DNA of 64,000 nucleotides. Source: Haliotis asinina (taxonomy: Eukaryota; Mollusca; Gastropoda; Lepetellida; Haliotidae). The notes beneath the pieces were generated by a model. It saw only the letters and a program-made list of their open reading frames with translations. It made no database searches and had not been told where the DNA came from. A program made the translations under genes and the position numbers. Location of the stretch: the NCBI RefSeq assembly GCF_037392515.1, contig NC_090288.1, positions 13,869,969 through 13,933,968 on the forward strand, written 5' to 3'. Position 1 is the stretch's first letter, and the number at the start of each line of letters is the position of its first letter. This document shows positions 32,101 through 41,081 of this stretch, in pieces.

Positions 32101-34817
32101 TGTCATCGCATCTCAGTTACGTATATCCGTGTTTATGCTGTTGACCATGTTTTCCTGGCAGGCATTGTGATTGCTGACGGCTGTGTGTCTGACATAAAGA
32201 CATGGAAAACATTTAGAATTTTGCAGCTCAAGTGACAATGAGACTATATTGCAGATAGCCAAAGGCAGCTGCAGAGAGTTTCAGTTTCCGGTGTCATGGT
32301 GGAATTGTATGTTTGAAATCTAAGCGAGCTCACATCACACCATCTGTCGTTTTCCATTGACTCCCAATAAAGTAGTCTGTGCCATGTGTATAAATGTCTC
32401 CACAGTCAGGCTCCAGTGTATCGATCTGAACTTCTTACACTGTACACCCCTGCAAGATGTCTAAGATCCCAGAATCAGCGCTCACTTACAGTCCGTAAGG
32501 CCGGACTTGTCTCCTATGGTCCATGACCTTTGGAATTCTCTGCCAGCTGGCGTCAAATCTGCCGAATCAATGAATTCTTACAACTCTCTTATGAAAACCC
32601 ATTACTTCTGATTTGCTTTCTCATAGTTCTTTTCTTCCTCTGTAACTCCAACTATTGACTAGGAAGTAGTGGCTTGTCTCCTACTGTCAGAGGACCTTTG
32701 CATTTCACTGCCAGCTGGCGTAATTTGTGCCGAAACTCTTTCAAGTCCCATCTAAACAACCATTACTTCTCCATAGTTAGCTCTTTTCTTTTCTTTCTTT
32801 GTAACTGCAACCGCTGACTAAGCATTTTACTTATTGACGCCATTATGTGCATTGAACATAGATTTATCCTGTTTGTAGTGCCTTGGGCGAGCATTCAATG
32901 CACGGATACATGCACACTTATAAATATCCGTTATTGTTATTATATTATTATGTTTTACAGAGTAAAATGGAAATGCAGCAGAGAGGGTTCGGGTGATAAT
33001 TATTATTTTCACTGACGTCTGGCCCCGCCTCTATTTCTTACCGACCCCCACCACATAGCTGATCGCAGGGTTAAAAAACAAACAATCGGAAAAGGACATA
33101 GCGGTAGTAATTGATCTAAAACCGATAACATGGCTCGTTTTCTTAGACTTGGGAGACTGGGAGCAGTCTCATTGGTTATGAACGATTTACTATGTTTGAA
33201 AATGTGTGTATTTCCGGTGTATACAAAATGATGCAGCAATTTCTTAATTTGTTTTTTCCTCAGTTCTTCCATTGAAAGAAGTAAAACTGGATATGGATGA
33301 CCTTGGATCAATACAAATGCCCCACAACAACTTTTACGGATGTGGAACGACCAGAACTGGAAAACAGAACATGAGACACTACATGTTCCTTCTCAGTTTG
33401 AATAACCTCATAGCACTTGATATGTCAAATCTTAAAACCAGCTACACATGGCCGTTTGTAAACGTCAGCAACTTAAAGCCTTTAGGACTAACAAACGGCA
33501 TGGCTAAAATAGCAAAGAGATACGTAAGTTTCATGTATATAATGGTGTCATCGGGTACCAATGGTCACACATGGCTAGTATCAATCAAAGAAACTAAACT
33601 CCTCAAAATGAAAACCATCGATCTCAACAAAGGAAAAGATGTAAAGTGAGTATACTTTTTCTCGGTGCATTTGAAGTTTGAACATAATATTTGCATGTCA
33701 GTTAAGTTAATGCCACTCAGATTAAAAGTTCAGTCATGTCATGACTGTTAAAGGAAATTCGTACACGTTTAACTCTTAGTGGGTAATTGAGTTGTCAACG
33801 ATCTGAGTAAAGGTTGGACCGGACCTCTTGGCTTACCTTCTGGTCCGGTACACCAACAGAATGCGCAGCTCCGAAGATGACACGTGAAGATCGTGGTTAG
33901 AATTGGTCTCCAAGAACCAATGCTAATAGTAAGAAACAACCAACCAGGTGGGTTGGTCAGTCTTAGTGACTTGGTTGTAAACGTAATTGATTCAACCTTT
34001 CAGTGCCTTCCACAGCTCAGTTATTTCACTAACAACAGTTTTTAAAAGTGCATGTGCTGAAGATCAGTAGGGTTAAAGAAGTACAATCTTTGCGAGATGA
34101 TCTGGATTGTGAATTCGTCGTCAGCAACCCGGGCATGTCGTAAGTAGCGACTGAACGGGTGGTCAGACTCGCTGACTTGGATGACACATGTCATTACGTA
34201 GAGTGCTGCTCCTGCTGCTGCTCCCTAGATTAACTGGTCTAGACTAAATTATTTACCCATCGCCGTCATATAGCTGGAATAGTGTGATCAATCCATTTTT
34301 GTCAGTTTCCACTTGAACTGGATGTAGTTTCGCAAACTGTCGTCAATGGTAACATAACTGTATTCACATCATTTCTTGCAGACGCATGGCGAAGAGTAAC
34401 CATTACCATCTAAGCCTGTACGTGCAAAAGCTGTACCTCATTTCCACCCGCCCGGGTCGTCATCACGAATTGAGCATAGCTTTGTTGGAAAGTAAAGACA
34501 ATTACTACGAGCTGAGGCAGCTTTTCTCACTGAACACTGGCTTTGTCAGAATCACTGGTAAGACAATCAACTTCTTCTTTTACGACAAATATGTGTTTCT
34601 TCGTGTCAAGAATGTCCTGCTTCGATGGAAAATGAAAAATAGAGTTCGTGAAGTCCTTCAGATGCGCAATTCGTCACCGAGGATGTACCGCTGGGACAGT
34701 CCACGAAACACCATTTGCACTGCTGTACATATGGCCAAAACACTTTACACAGTCGACAGGGGTAATCACCTACGGAAAGCACACCTGTATACGTTGTCGA
34801 AAAAACTTGATAACTAA
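23166..34817 (+). CDS. Secreted PAN/apple + EGF-like protein, copy B (4 exons)
   Basis: Exons 23166-23396, 31682-31784, 33264-33645 and 34382-34817 give 383 residues with all phases consistent (0, 1, 2). Acceptors are TTCTGCAG, TTTCCTCAG and TTCTTGCAG; donors are GTAAGA, GTCAGT and GTGAGT. Residues 1-20 are a signal peptide (MFFLVPWKLFLW). Then comes the PAN/apple-like Cys cluster (CEHRCLDTGECRGFSYDSSA), exon 2 half-EGF (CGTSLCKRGERC) and the unidentified C-terminal region (GCGTTRTG, HTWLVSIKETKLLKMKTIDL, TLYTVDRGNHLRK). No stop or broken splice site is seen, so this is the better preserved paralogue. Intron 1 is 8.3 kb and full of transposon remnants. The function is unknown; a secreted binding protein is inferred. 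Confidence 0.7.
23870..24190 (+). pseudogene. LINE RT C-terminal fragment
   Basis: The frame at 23911 reads INTRQRLGNTNRMLSTWRKS, then NLTLIGKITVIKTLALS and FLPNSPS, the conserved post-RT region (L..W.KRNLTLxGKIxVIKxLALS) of I/L2-type LINEs. It is in intron 1 of the copy B gene and related to 1-830. Confidence 0.75.
24600..24720 (-). repeat. Second tRNA-derived SINE family, fragment
   Basis: CATCCGGGATTCGCACCCTC followed by AGAGTCAGGCACCTA. GGGATTCGCACC is a reversed B-box-like motif. A second copy is at 48275-48365. Confidence 0.55.
25400..25950 (-). pseudogene. LINE ORF2 C-terminus with duplicated 3' region
   Basis: The minus strand 25930-25715 reads DINVLGKIQEKQSVYADLAF, EMSRLHLKYTVVRLPIVLGP and LSLVPPDLLAQI, the tail of a non-LTR retrotransposon ORF2 (D..V....EK...Y.DLA.E..RL......VPVVxGxLG). 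Downstream on the minus strand a ~120-bp segment is present twice (25408-25525 and 25530-25645; marked by AATGCAGCAGAGAGGGTT). A third piece of that segment is at 32968-32998. Confidence 0.65.
26367..26783 (+). other. Unidentified 138-codon ORF conserved in position with copy A
   Basis: Open from 26367 to 26783, basic and Ser/Asn-rich (QTSRNEHNKCVTSKSQN). The homologous DNA in copy A is split by the LINE (10040-10140 and 12230-12580) and is not open. It lies in intron 1 of the copy B gene, has no splice signals I trust, and I recognise no family. It may be the relic of an older element that predates the duplication. Confidence 0.3.
27540..28650 (-). pseudogene. Tc1/mariner transposase remnant
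   Basis: The minus strand starts near 28595 with DDLEKRRLILEYYNKDIRSA, then KVISSRSGIP (helix-turn-helix), broken by the poly-G run. RKERRLNWCLQHSNWNYDDV followed by ICSDERSVWLFPN carries the first catalytic Asp. Then come VWGGIsV-like text with frameshifts and KAFTVSDPKYGI. The second Asp and Glu are degraded. Several stops are present, so it is inactive. No convincing inverted termini were seen. Confidence 0.65.
28419..28446. repeat. 28-bp homopolymeric G run
   Basis: Twenty-eight consecutive G on the + strand inside the mariner-like remnant. It is long enough to fold as a G-quadruplex, and its true length is prone to sequencing error. Confidence 0.9.
29204..29645. mobile_element. MITE with ~55-bp inverted ends (short copy)
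   Basis: Left end ATTCTCTTCCCACAGAGGTT, then ACTTGTCATGTCTTCCT and TGTTCTAATACGGCC (29206-29264) matches the reverse complement of 29593-29645 (GGTCGTATTAGAACAGG...AAGAGAAT). The interior has one TTTATCT..CTTTCT.TCCAATCAGAACA unit. A longer relative is at 53733-54930. It sits in intron 1 of the copy B gene. Confidence 0.8.
30040..30165 (+). repeat. tRNA-derived SINE, 3' part
   Basis: ACAATGTATGAAGCCCATTT, CTGGTGTCC, GATATTGTTGG and TAAACTCACTCACT match the 3' half of the SINE at 41387-41558. Confidence 0.65.
31255..31335 (+). pseudogene. Partial duplicate of exon 2 acceptor region
   Basis: GTGTTCATTTTGTCC, TTTTCTGGTTTACTCTTTTC and GACTGCAAGGAAATGTAGG match the intron 1/exon 2 junction of copy A (13361-13425). 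The acceptor reads GGAG rather than GCAG and homology stops after the first Cys codon. The complete exon 2 of copy B follows 350 bp later, after a SINE. Confidence 0.6.
31370..31585 (-). repeat. Gastropod-type SINE
   Basis: Nearly complete minus-strand copy: ATAGAACTGGTCTTCAGCAA, GAGGCGACTAACGTGATCCG, TTGATCACTAAACC and a CGTGGCTTTTAACTAACTAAC end. It separates the partial and complete exon 2 of copy B. Confidence 0.75.
34095..34290 (-). repeat. Gastropod-type SINE fragment
   Basis: CCCGGGCATGTCGTAAG, GGTCAGACTCGCTGACTTGG, TGACACATGTCATTACG and GTCATATAGCTGGAATAGTG identify it. It sits in intron 3 of the copy B gene. Confidence 0.7.
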
Positions 34818-34874
34818 ACTGTATTAATTTAAATTTCAATCGGAGTCTTTGGAGGTGATAACGATGGTTTTGAG

Positions 34875-35155
34875 GGAGTGAGGGAGTGAGTTTAGTTTTA
34901 CGCCGCACTCAGCAATATTCCAGCTATATGGCGGCGGTCTGTAAATAATCGAGTCTGGACCAGACAATCCAGTGATCAACAACATGAGCATCGATCTACG
35001 CAATTGGGAACCGATGACATGTGTCAACCAAGTCAGCGAGCCTGAGCACCCGATCCCGTTAGTCGCCTCTTACGACAAACATAATCGCATTTTATGGCAA
35101 GCATGGGTTGCGGAAGGCCTATTCTACCCCGGGACCTTCACGGGTCCGATGGTTT
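34875..35155 (+). repeat. Gastropod-type SINE, near full length
   Basis: The best reference copy: GAGTGAGTTTAGTTTTACGC, CAGCAATATTCCAGCTATAT, GGCGGCGGTCTGTAAATAAT, CCAGACAATCCAGTGATCAA, GTCGCCTCTTACGACA and a TTCTACCCCGGGACCTTCACG tail. It begins 58 bp after the stop codon of the copy B gene and may form part of its 3' UTR. Confidence 0.85.
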
Positions 35156-35255
35156 TGATTTGGTTGTTGTTCAATGACGCACTCGGCATTATTCCAGCTA
35201 TCGTAACTACGGCAGTCTGAAGGTAATTGAGTCCGAACCAGACAATTCAGGAACT

Positions 35256-35352
35256 ACTTGCACAAAGCGGTCTTGGTTCTTAGGTGATTGTAACTCCCAT
35301 ACTTTATCGTAGACTTACAATCATTGTAGCGCCACGATCGCTTTGTGCAAGT
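35256..35352. mobile_element. Hairpin MITE (97 bp)
   Basis: A perfect 14-bp inverted repeat ACTTGCACAAAGCG / CGCTTTGTGCAAGT bounds an imperfect stem that continues inward (GTGATTGTAACTC against GACTTACAATCAT). No coding capacity. Confidence 0.65.
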
Positions 35353-35544
35353 GGATCAAGGTCACTTTCAAAATTATGCAATACTGCTTTGTGCATCAAC
35401 CACAAAGATCAAGACAAGAAGTTTGATTATTTTATTTCAACATTCAACTTAACAATCTTATATGTACATTCGGAACTGGTCACTTATAACTGACAAGGGC
35501 ATGAGAATAATGTCATCCTTGAAAACATAAAACTTCAACGACAG

Positions 35545-35715
35545 TGAGTGAGTATATTTCTATGCAGCATCTAACAATATTCTAAAAAGATTGAAGAGTG
35601 GGACACCAGATATGGACTTCACACACTGTACCAGCTTTCGAAATCGGAATCGAGATCAGGTTTTTAGCTTCACCAGTGAACGCTTTGACCACTAGGCTAC
35701 ACCTCATCCCTGCTG
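35545..35715 (-). repeat. tRNA-derived SINE
   Basis: CAGTGAGTGAGTATATTTCT at the 3' end and AACGCTTTGACCACTAGGCT at the tRNA head, as seen from the + strand. Confidence 0.7.
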
Positions 35716-35719
35716 TCAA

Positions 35720-37960
35720 GGTTTCTCCTCAATGCCTAAAAGTAAGTGACCAGTTCTTTAGGTGTTAATTGATTACATGTATTTCAAACGTCTCCTTGAA
35801 ACAAGCATGAAAAGGGCAGGTTCCAAAAATGAGCATTATGCTTTGCTAAAAAAATAAATAACCACTCTATAAGAACCCGATGACAACAGCTGGAAAATGT
35901 ACATGAGATATTTCAGATACAGAATAAGAACTGTAAATATGTCATGGACATATACATCAAATTCCTGAATATGGAAGCAACAGTCATGCTGGGAAAGATC
36001 TTCAGAACTTAAACATTTAATGGTATCAACCACGCACCACAAAGAGTATGACTGGCTCACCTGCTTAACTCCCAGTCAGATCACTTTCTACGATGCCTTA
36101 GATTTAAGGTACTGTCGGAAATAGAAAAAAAAGTGTTACTCTGTATCCCTAAAATACACATCTGCAAAAAGGGATACGGCTAAAGAAGTCACTTTGGCCT
36201 AACAGGGCGTTCAGTGGGGTATGTGAGAGGATATCCAGAAATGTATCTTTACTCGTAAAATCGGGCCAAAATACAACTAGCTGCTGAAAACAACAGATCG
36301 GACTATCCAAGGCAATTAGGTCGCTCGGCCCGCTATGATGACGGGCCCATCGATTCACCTGGCATTAAATGTATGCGCTCCCTACAGGCATAAGGGGCCA
36401 TCTCAAAGATGTTTTGAGCTTTTTCATGTGTGTTGAATATGACTCATCTATTGATAAACATCTCACATGTCTTTCTTTCATGAAGTTTTCGCTTTTGTGA
36501 CGAACCGCCTACCTCCACAATTAAGTTCTTTTTTTCATGTTTCCTATCTCCCTACCACTGGAATTGTATTTAGGCCGAACCTAGTTTAACAGATATTTCA
36601 CACTTTCGCATATCAACTACATAAATTGTAGATATATAAGTGAAAAATGAGGTTTTTCCTGTTTCTCACATTACTATAGTGAGGACGCATGAAGTGAACC
36701 ATGAGTGAACCTTCACACCCTGATATTTATGCACTGCATCTTGAGCCAATCAGATGTGAGCCTTCTTTTGACTTTTGACTTCATTTCCTTAGAACCTACA
36801 AATCATGTTATTGCCTATCTAGTCCCTTAAGTGTGGACATTAAACGGAATATACGATATGTCCACGGAATAGGGGCGTGGGTTTTCTCAATTAATTACAT
36901 TTGGAACTGACTGGTTCACTTCACTTCCAACACAATAATCTGAGATGCTGGTTGGAACGCTTTGCCAATGAGAACCCATACATACGCTATTAATTCATTC
37001 CAAAGCAGTGTTAAAATGGATTTAACTACACATAAAATGTCCACACCAATGTAACAGCATGGCTATTTTCACTTACATTTTGGAACTGGCCTATTTACTT
37101 CCTTCTTAAACCGCAACAGCCTAAATGCCTTGCTGATCTGAACAAGAAGTCTGATGCTAATGACTCGCTGTAAAGGATGTGATTCCATGTGACATTCTTA
37201 CAAAGCTCATTTGATCTTCAAAAAGATGACATAAAAGTTGAGCAAAAGAACTGATTTTAACTGGACTGTTTGGCCAGGAAAAGATGTTTTGTTTTTGAAA
37301 AGGTAGGTGATAACTTACATCGTAACCAACACTTATTGCCTCCTAAATAGGACAGTCTATCATGGCCAAAAGTTCAGTAATGGAGAAGTAACGGTATTAA
37401 TAAATATAATCCTGGAGGATGAAATTCTAAACACAGTATTACAGATGCTGCTTCCCTCAAACAACATAACACAATTAAAAACATGAAATGTTGACCAACA
37501 AAAATATATTTCGTCTTTTTGTCTGTCTCCACAAAATGACTGTTAAACAGAAAATACACAGGCATGAAATCAAACAAATTCTCCTTATATTCCAGGTTAA
37601 CATGTGAACTAACAAATATTAACACTAATAACACTACTATATAGATGAAAACAAAACGACATTGTCTTCAACATAATACTCTCCCAAAGATATATTGAGA
37701 TTATTAAACGAGTCTGTGTTGAATCTGGAAAATATTCGGATTTATTACCTATGAGGGCGAACATAACTGGGTTCAGATTTTTCACACTAAACCCTAGGGC
37801 AAAATATCACTGTCATGGTAACGTGACATAATGAACAATGCCATGACGTCACGGTTCTTCCGTGACATTGCGTTCTACATGCGGCGATGGCAGGTAGCTA
37901 GCCCATGTTTGAATGTAGCTTGGTTTGGTTAAATACCGAATAATATATTCATGCCCATAA
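35720..37960. other. Gene-free AT-rich stretch
   Basis: No supportable gene, RNA or repeat family. Short open frames (for example minus 36358-36149 and minus 37634-37374) have no recognisable content or splice context. Confidence 0.5.
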
Positions 37961-37965
37961 GATAC

Positions 37966-38061
37966 TATGTTTACGACACGCCTTAATACGCCTAAATATT
38001 GGTTTGACCCTAGCTCTCCCTCGGGAAATACCAACATTTAGGCACTCGTGTCGTAAACATA
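37966..38061. mobile_element. Hairpin MITE (96 bp)
   Basis: TATGTTTACGACACG at 37966-37980 is the exact complement of CGTGTCGTAAACATA at 38047-38061. Pairing extends inward (GCCTAAATATTGG against CCAACATTTAGGC) and again at GACCCTAGCTCTCCCTCGGG. Confidence 0.75.
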
Positions 38062-38069
38062 ACACAGAC

Positions 38070-38885
38070 ACTCATATAATTTTCTCTACATATTTTATAG
38101 GTTTTGATTACTTTATTTTTATATATCTTATATCCTTTGAATCATTTTCCATTTAAAATATTGAGTGAGAATATTTTCCACATTCAACATCCACAAGGTT
38201 TTTGATCTATTTATTGCACACAGGATGAGAAAACAGTGTGACCCATGAAGACAAATCAAGCTGTCAGTGCCTGATGGAAACAAAAAAAAGGGAGATAACT
38301 CTGTCACAGCTACTTTATAGATGAAAATCAACAATTAAAAATATTCAAATGAAAAATAATACTTATCTACAGCACAGCAATATTGAATTTTAATTATCCA
38401 CAAAAAGTGTATTTTTTATTTGGCTGACAAATGGTCAAATACTGCTTGAATGGATTTATAGTGTTAATTTAAAAGATTGAGGTGGAAGCAGAAAGTTTGA
38501 CTTTATGACGTCACGTTTGTTGAATAAACTAGTTTAATTACACAACATTTATATCAAATGACTAAAATACCTCCTCAAAATATTCCAAGCACTGTCCTAT
38601 ATAAGTGAAAGGATAACAGTATTGTTGGTAGTGGTATTAGGTCTTCTGCCGACTAGGAGAAATTAAAATGTGTTAAAATGTATTTTTACTATCAATACAA
38701 ATAAACTGGTTATTACATACTATAATCAAAACTTGTTATATGTGTTTATCATGTTTTACTTCCTAACTATGCTTGATTTTTAAGAAAAAGAAATGAGAAT
38801 TTGTAAACATTTTTGGTCAAAGTGTGTTTGATTTAGACCTGCTGTTCCAGTCCGTATTTGACAGGAAAACCAAACTTACATTACC
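38070..38885. other. Gene-free AT-rich stretch
   Basis: Nothing recognisable; AT-rich sequence leading into the 20-bp minisatellite. Confidence 0.5.
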
Positions 38886-38891
38886 AAAGAA

Positions 38892-39349
38892 AAGCTTTCC
38901 TGAAAGCTTTCCATATTTCCTGAAAGCTTTCCATATTTCCTGAAAGCTTTCCATATTTCCTGAAAGCTTTCCATATTTCCTGAAAGCTTTCCATATTTCC
39001 TGAAAGCTTTCCTTATTTCCTGAAAGCTTTCCATATTTCCTAAAAGCTTTCCATATTTCCTGAAAGCTTTCCATATTTCCTGAAAGCTTTCCATATTTCC
39101 TGAAAGCTTTCCATATTTCCTGAAAGTTTTCCATATTTCCTAAAAGCTTTCCATATTTCCTGAAAGCTTTCCATATTTCCTGAAAGTTTTCCATATTTCC
39201 TAAAAGCTTTCCATATTTCCTGAAAGCTTTCCATATTTCCTGAAAGCTTTCCATATTTCCTGAAAGCTTTCCTTATTTCCTGAAAGCTTTCCATATTTCC
39301 TGAAAGCTTTCCTTATTTCCTGAAAGCTTTCCATATTTCCTGAAAGTTC
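38892..39349. repeat. 20-bp minisatellite, about 23 copies
   Basis: Unit TGAAAGCTTTCCATATTTCC with sparse variants (TTATTTCC, TAAAAGC, AAAGTTTTCC). It contains the AAAGCTTT palindrome in each unit. Because 20 is not divisible by three and the unit has no stop on the minus strand, all three minus frames are open and encode the same 20-residue cycle (MESFQEIWKAFRKYGKLSGN). This explains the long shadow ORFs there. Confidence 0.95.
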
Positions 39350-39359
39350 TTTGGGAGCA

Positions 39360-39890
39360 GTCCATTAAATAACAAATTTCTGTATTTTCCATTTCATCAA
39401 AATGATTCATTTCCGATATTATCATATAATTTTCATATTGATAATCATTAAAGACAATTCTGATTGATGATATTTCTGATTAGTTTTCTATTCAGCCAGC
39501 CATAGGTTCTGTGGCTGATGAACCTAGAAACAGGCAAATCCAGACTGGAACCATTAACATGGTTCAGGTGTAAAAGCAAATCTGCTCAGTGAATTGTCAT
39601 GCCTTCAGCAGAAGGACTTATGTCCCAACACATGGCACAATGAAAATCGAGAAAATATGTGCTGTGTCATGAAAGATGATTGGTTGGAATGTACAAGAGA
39701 GTTGTGGTAGATCATAAGGCTGGGACATATCTGCTCCATGCATTGTGTCGTCTATGTTCACTTGTTCAACACTAATCATACTAAAACATCATCATCTTCA
39801 CACACACACTTCACACATTGGCACACATGTAGACCTGCATTACAAAAAACCTAGGACTTTCATTTAAATAATAACGTAGCCCATGAAGGT
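39360..39890. other. Gene-free stretch
   Basis: No coding, RNA or repeat signature that I can support. Confidence 0.45.
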
Positions 39891-40085
39891 CTGGGTTAGA
39901 ATATTGGCCTTCAGTAACCTATGCTTGTCTCAAGATGCAGCTAGTGGGCTCGCTGACTTGGTTGACATGTGATTACTTCCCAATTGCACAGATTGATACT
40001 GTTGACGTCTGGCCAAAGCTCGTATATTTACAGATCGCCACCATATTGCTGGAATATTGCTGAGTGGGGCGTAACTAAACTCACT
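39890..40085 (-). repeat. Gastropod-type SINE
   Basis: GGTTAGAATATTGGCCTTCA, GCTCGCTGACTTGGTTGACA, CAATTGCACAGATTGATACT and ATATTGCTGGAATATTGCTG, ending in CTCACTCA. Minus-strand copy. Confidence 0.75.
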
Positions 40086-40174
40086 CAATCATTTGAATAT
40101 ATCATTTGTTCCATGGCTGCCAAGAAACTGTTCTGCTTGGGCATAACTCTCAACAAAAAGATCTTCGATTTCTC

Positions 40175-41050
40175 ACGTACAGACTGTACTATCCCACATA
40201 CTGACACCACGTATATCCCATGATGCACTGTCAGCACAATCCCCGATACTGACTCAATGTATATCCCATGATGCATTGCTAGCCCCATCACTGACAGTGA
40301 AACCACATTTATCCCATGATGCACTGGTAGCCCCATCACTGACAGAGAAACCACATTTATCCCATGATGCATTGCTAGCCTCATCACTGACAGTCAAACC
40401 ACATTTATCCCATGATGCATTGCTAGCCCCATCACTGACAGAGAAACCACATTTATCCCATGATGCATTCCTAGCCTCATCACTGACAGTCAAACCACAT
40501 TTATCCCATGATGCATTGCTAGCCCCATCACTGACAGTGAAACCACATTTATCCCATGATGCATTGGTAGCCTCATCACTGACAGTCAAACCACATTTAT
40601 CCCATGATGCATTGCTAGCCCCATCACTGACAGAGAAACCACATTTATCCCATGATGCATTGCTAGCCTCATCACTGACAGTCAAACCACATTTATCCCA
40701 TGATGCATTGCTAGCCCCATCACTGACAGTGAAACCACATTTATCCCATGATGCATTGCTAGCCTCATCACTGACAGTCAAACCACATTTATCCCATGAT
40801 GCATTGGTAGCCTCATCACTGACAGTGAAACCACATTTATCCCATGATGCATTGGTAGCCCCATCACTGACAGACAAACCACATTTATCCCATGATGCAT
40901 TGCTAGCCCCATCACTGACAGTGAAACCACATTTATCCCATGATGCACTGCTAGCCCCATCACTGACAGTCAAACCACATTTACCCCAATATGCACTGTT
41001 AGCACCATCCCTGATGGTGACTCTGCATATATCCCTTGATGGACTGTCAC
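40175..41050. repeat. 48-bp minisatellite, about 18 units
   Basis: Unit of 48 bp (CTAGCCCCATCACTGACAGT, then GAAACCACATTTATCCCATG and ATGCATTG). Units alternate between a CCATCACTGACAG[TG/AG]G and a TCATCACTGACAGTC form over most of 40330-40860, a 96-bp higher-order pattern. The edge units are degenerate. 48 is a multiple of three, so both strands are open over more than 200 codons (+: LAPSLTVKPHLSHDAL; -: SNASWDKCGLTVSDEA). The array starts about 30 bp past the stop codon of the minus-strand GalT-like gene, where its 3' UTR is expected. Confidence 0.95.
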
Positions 41051-41081
41051 TCGCGTACCTCTGTTATGCACCTTTGCATCA

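Larger units (their letters stand above)
20380..34870. repeat. Segmental duplication, copy B
   Basis: Second unit of the tandem duplication described for 1600-15800. It lacks the Tc1 element and the intron LINE of copy A. It has its own insertions: a LINE piece at 23870-24190, LINE C-terminus at 25400-25950, a mariner-like remnant at 27540-28650, a MITE at 29204-29645 and a SINE between a partial and a complete exon 2. A SINE (34882-35155) starts at its right edge. Confidence 0.8.

Noticed and set aside
38817..39294. Minus-strand ORFs of 72-145 codons (ESFQEIWKAFRKYGKL repeats)
   Set aside because: They are by-products of the stop-free 20-bp minisatellite, with the same peptide cycling in all three frames.
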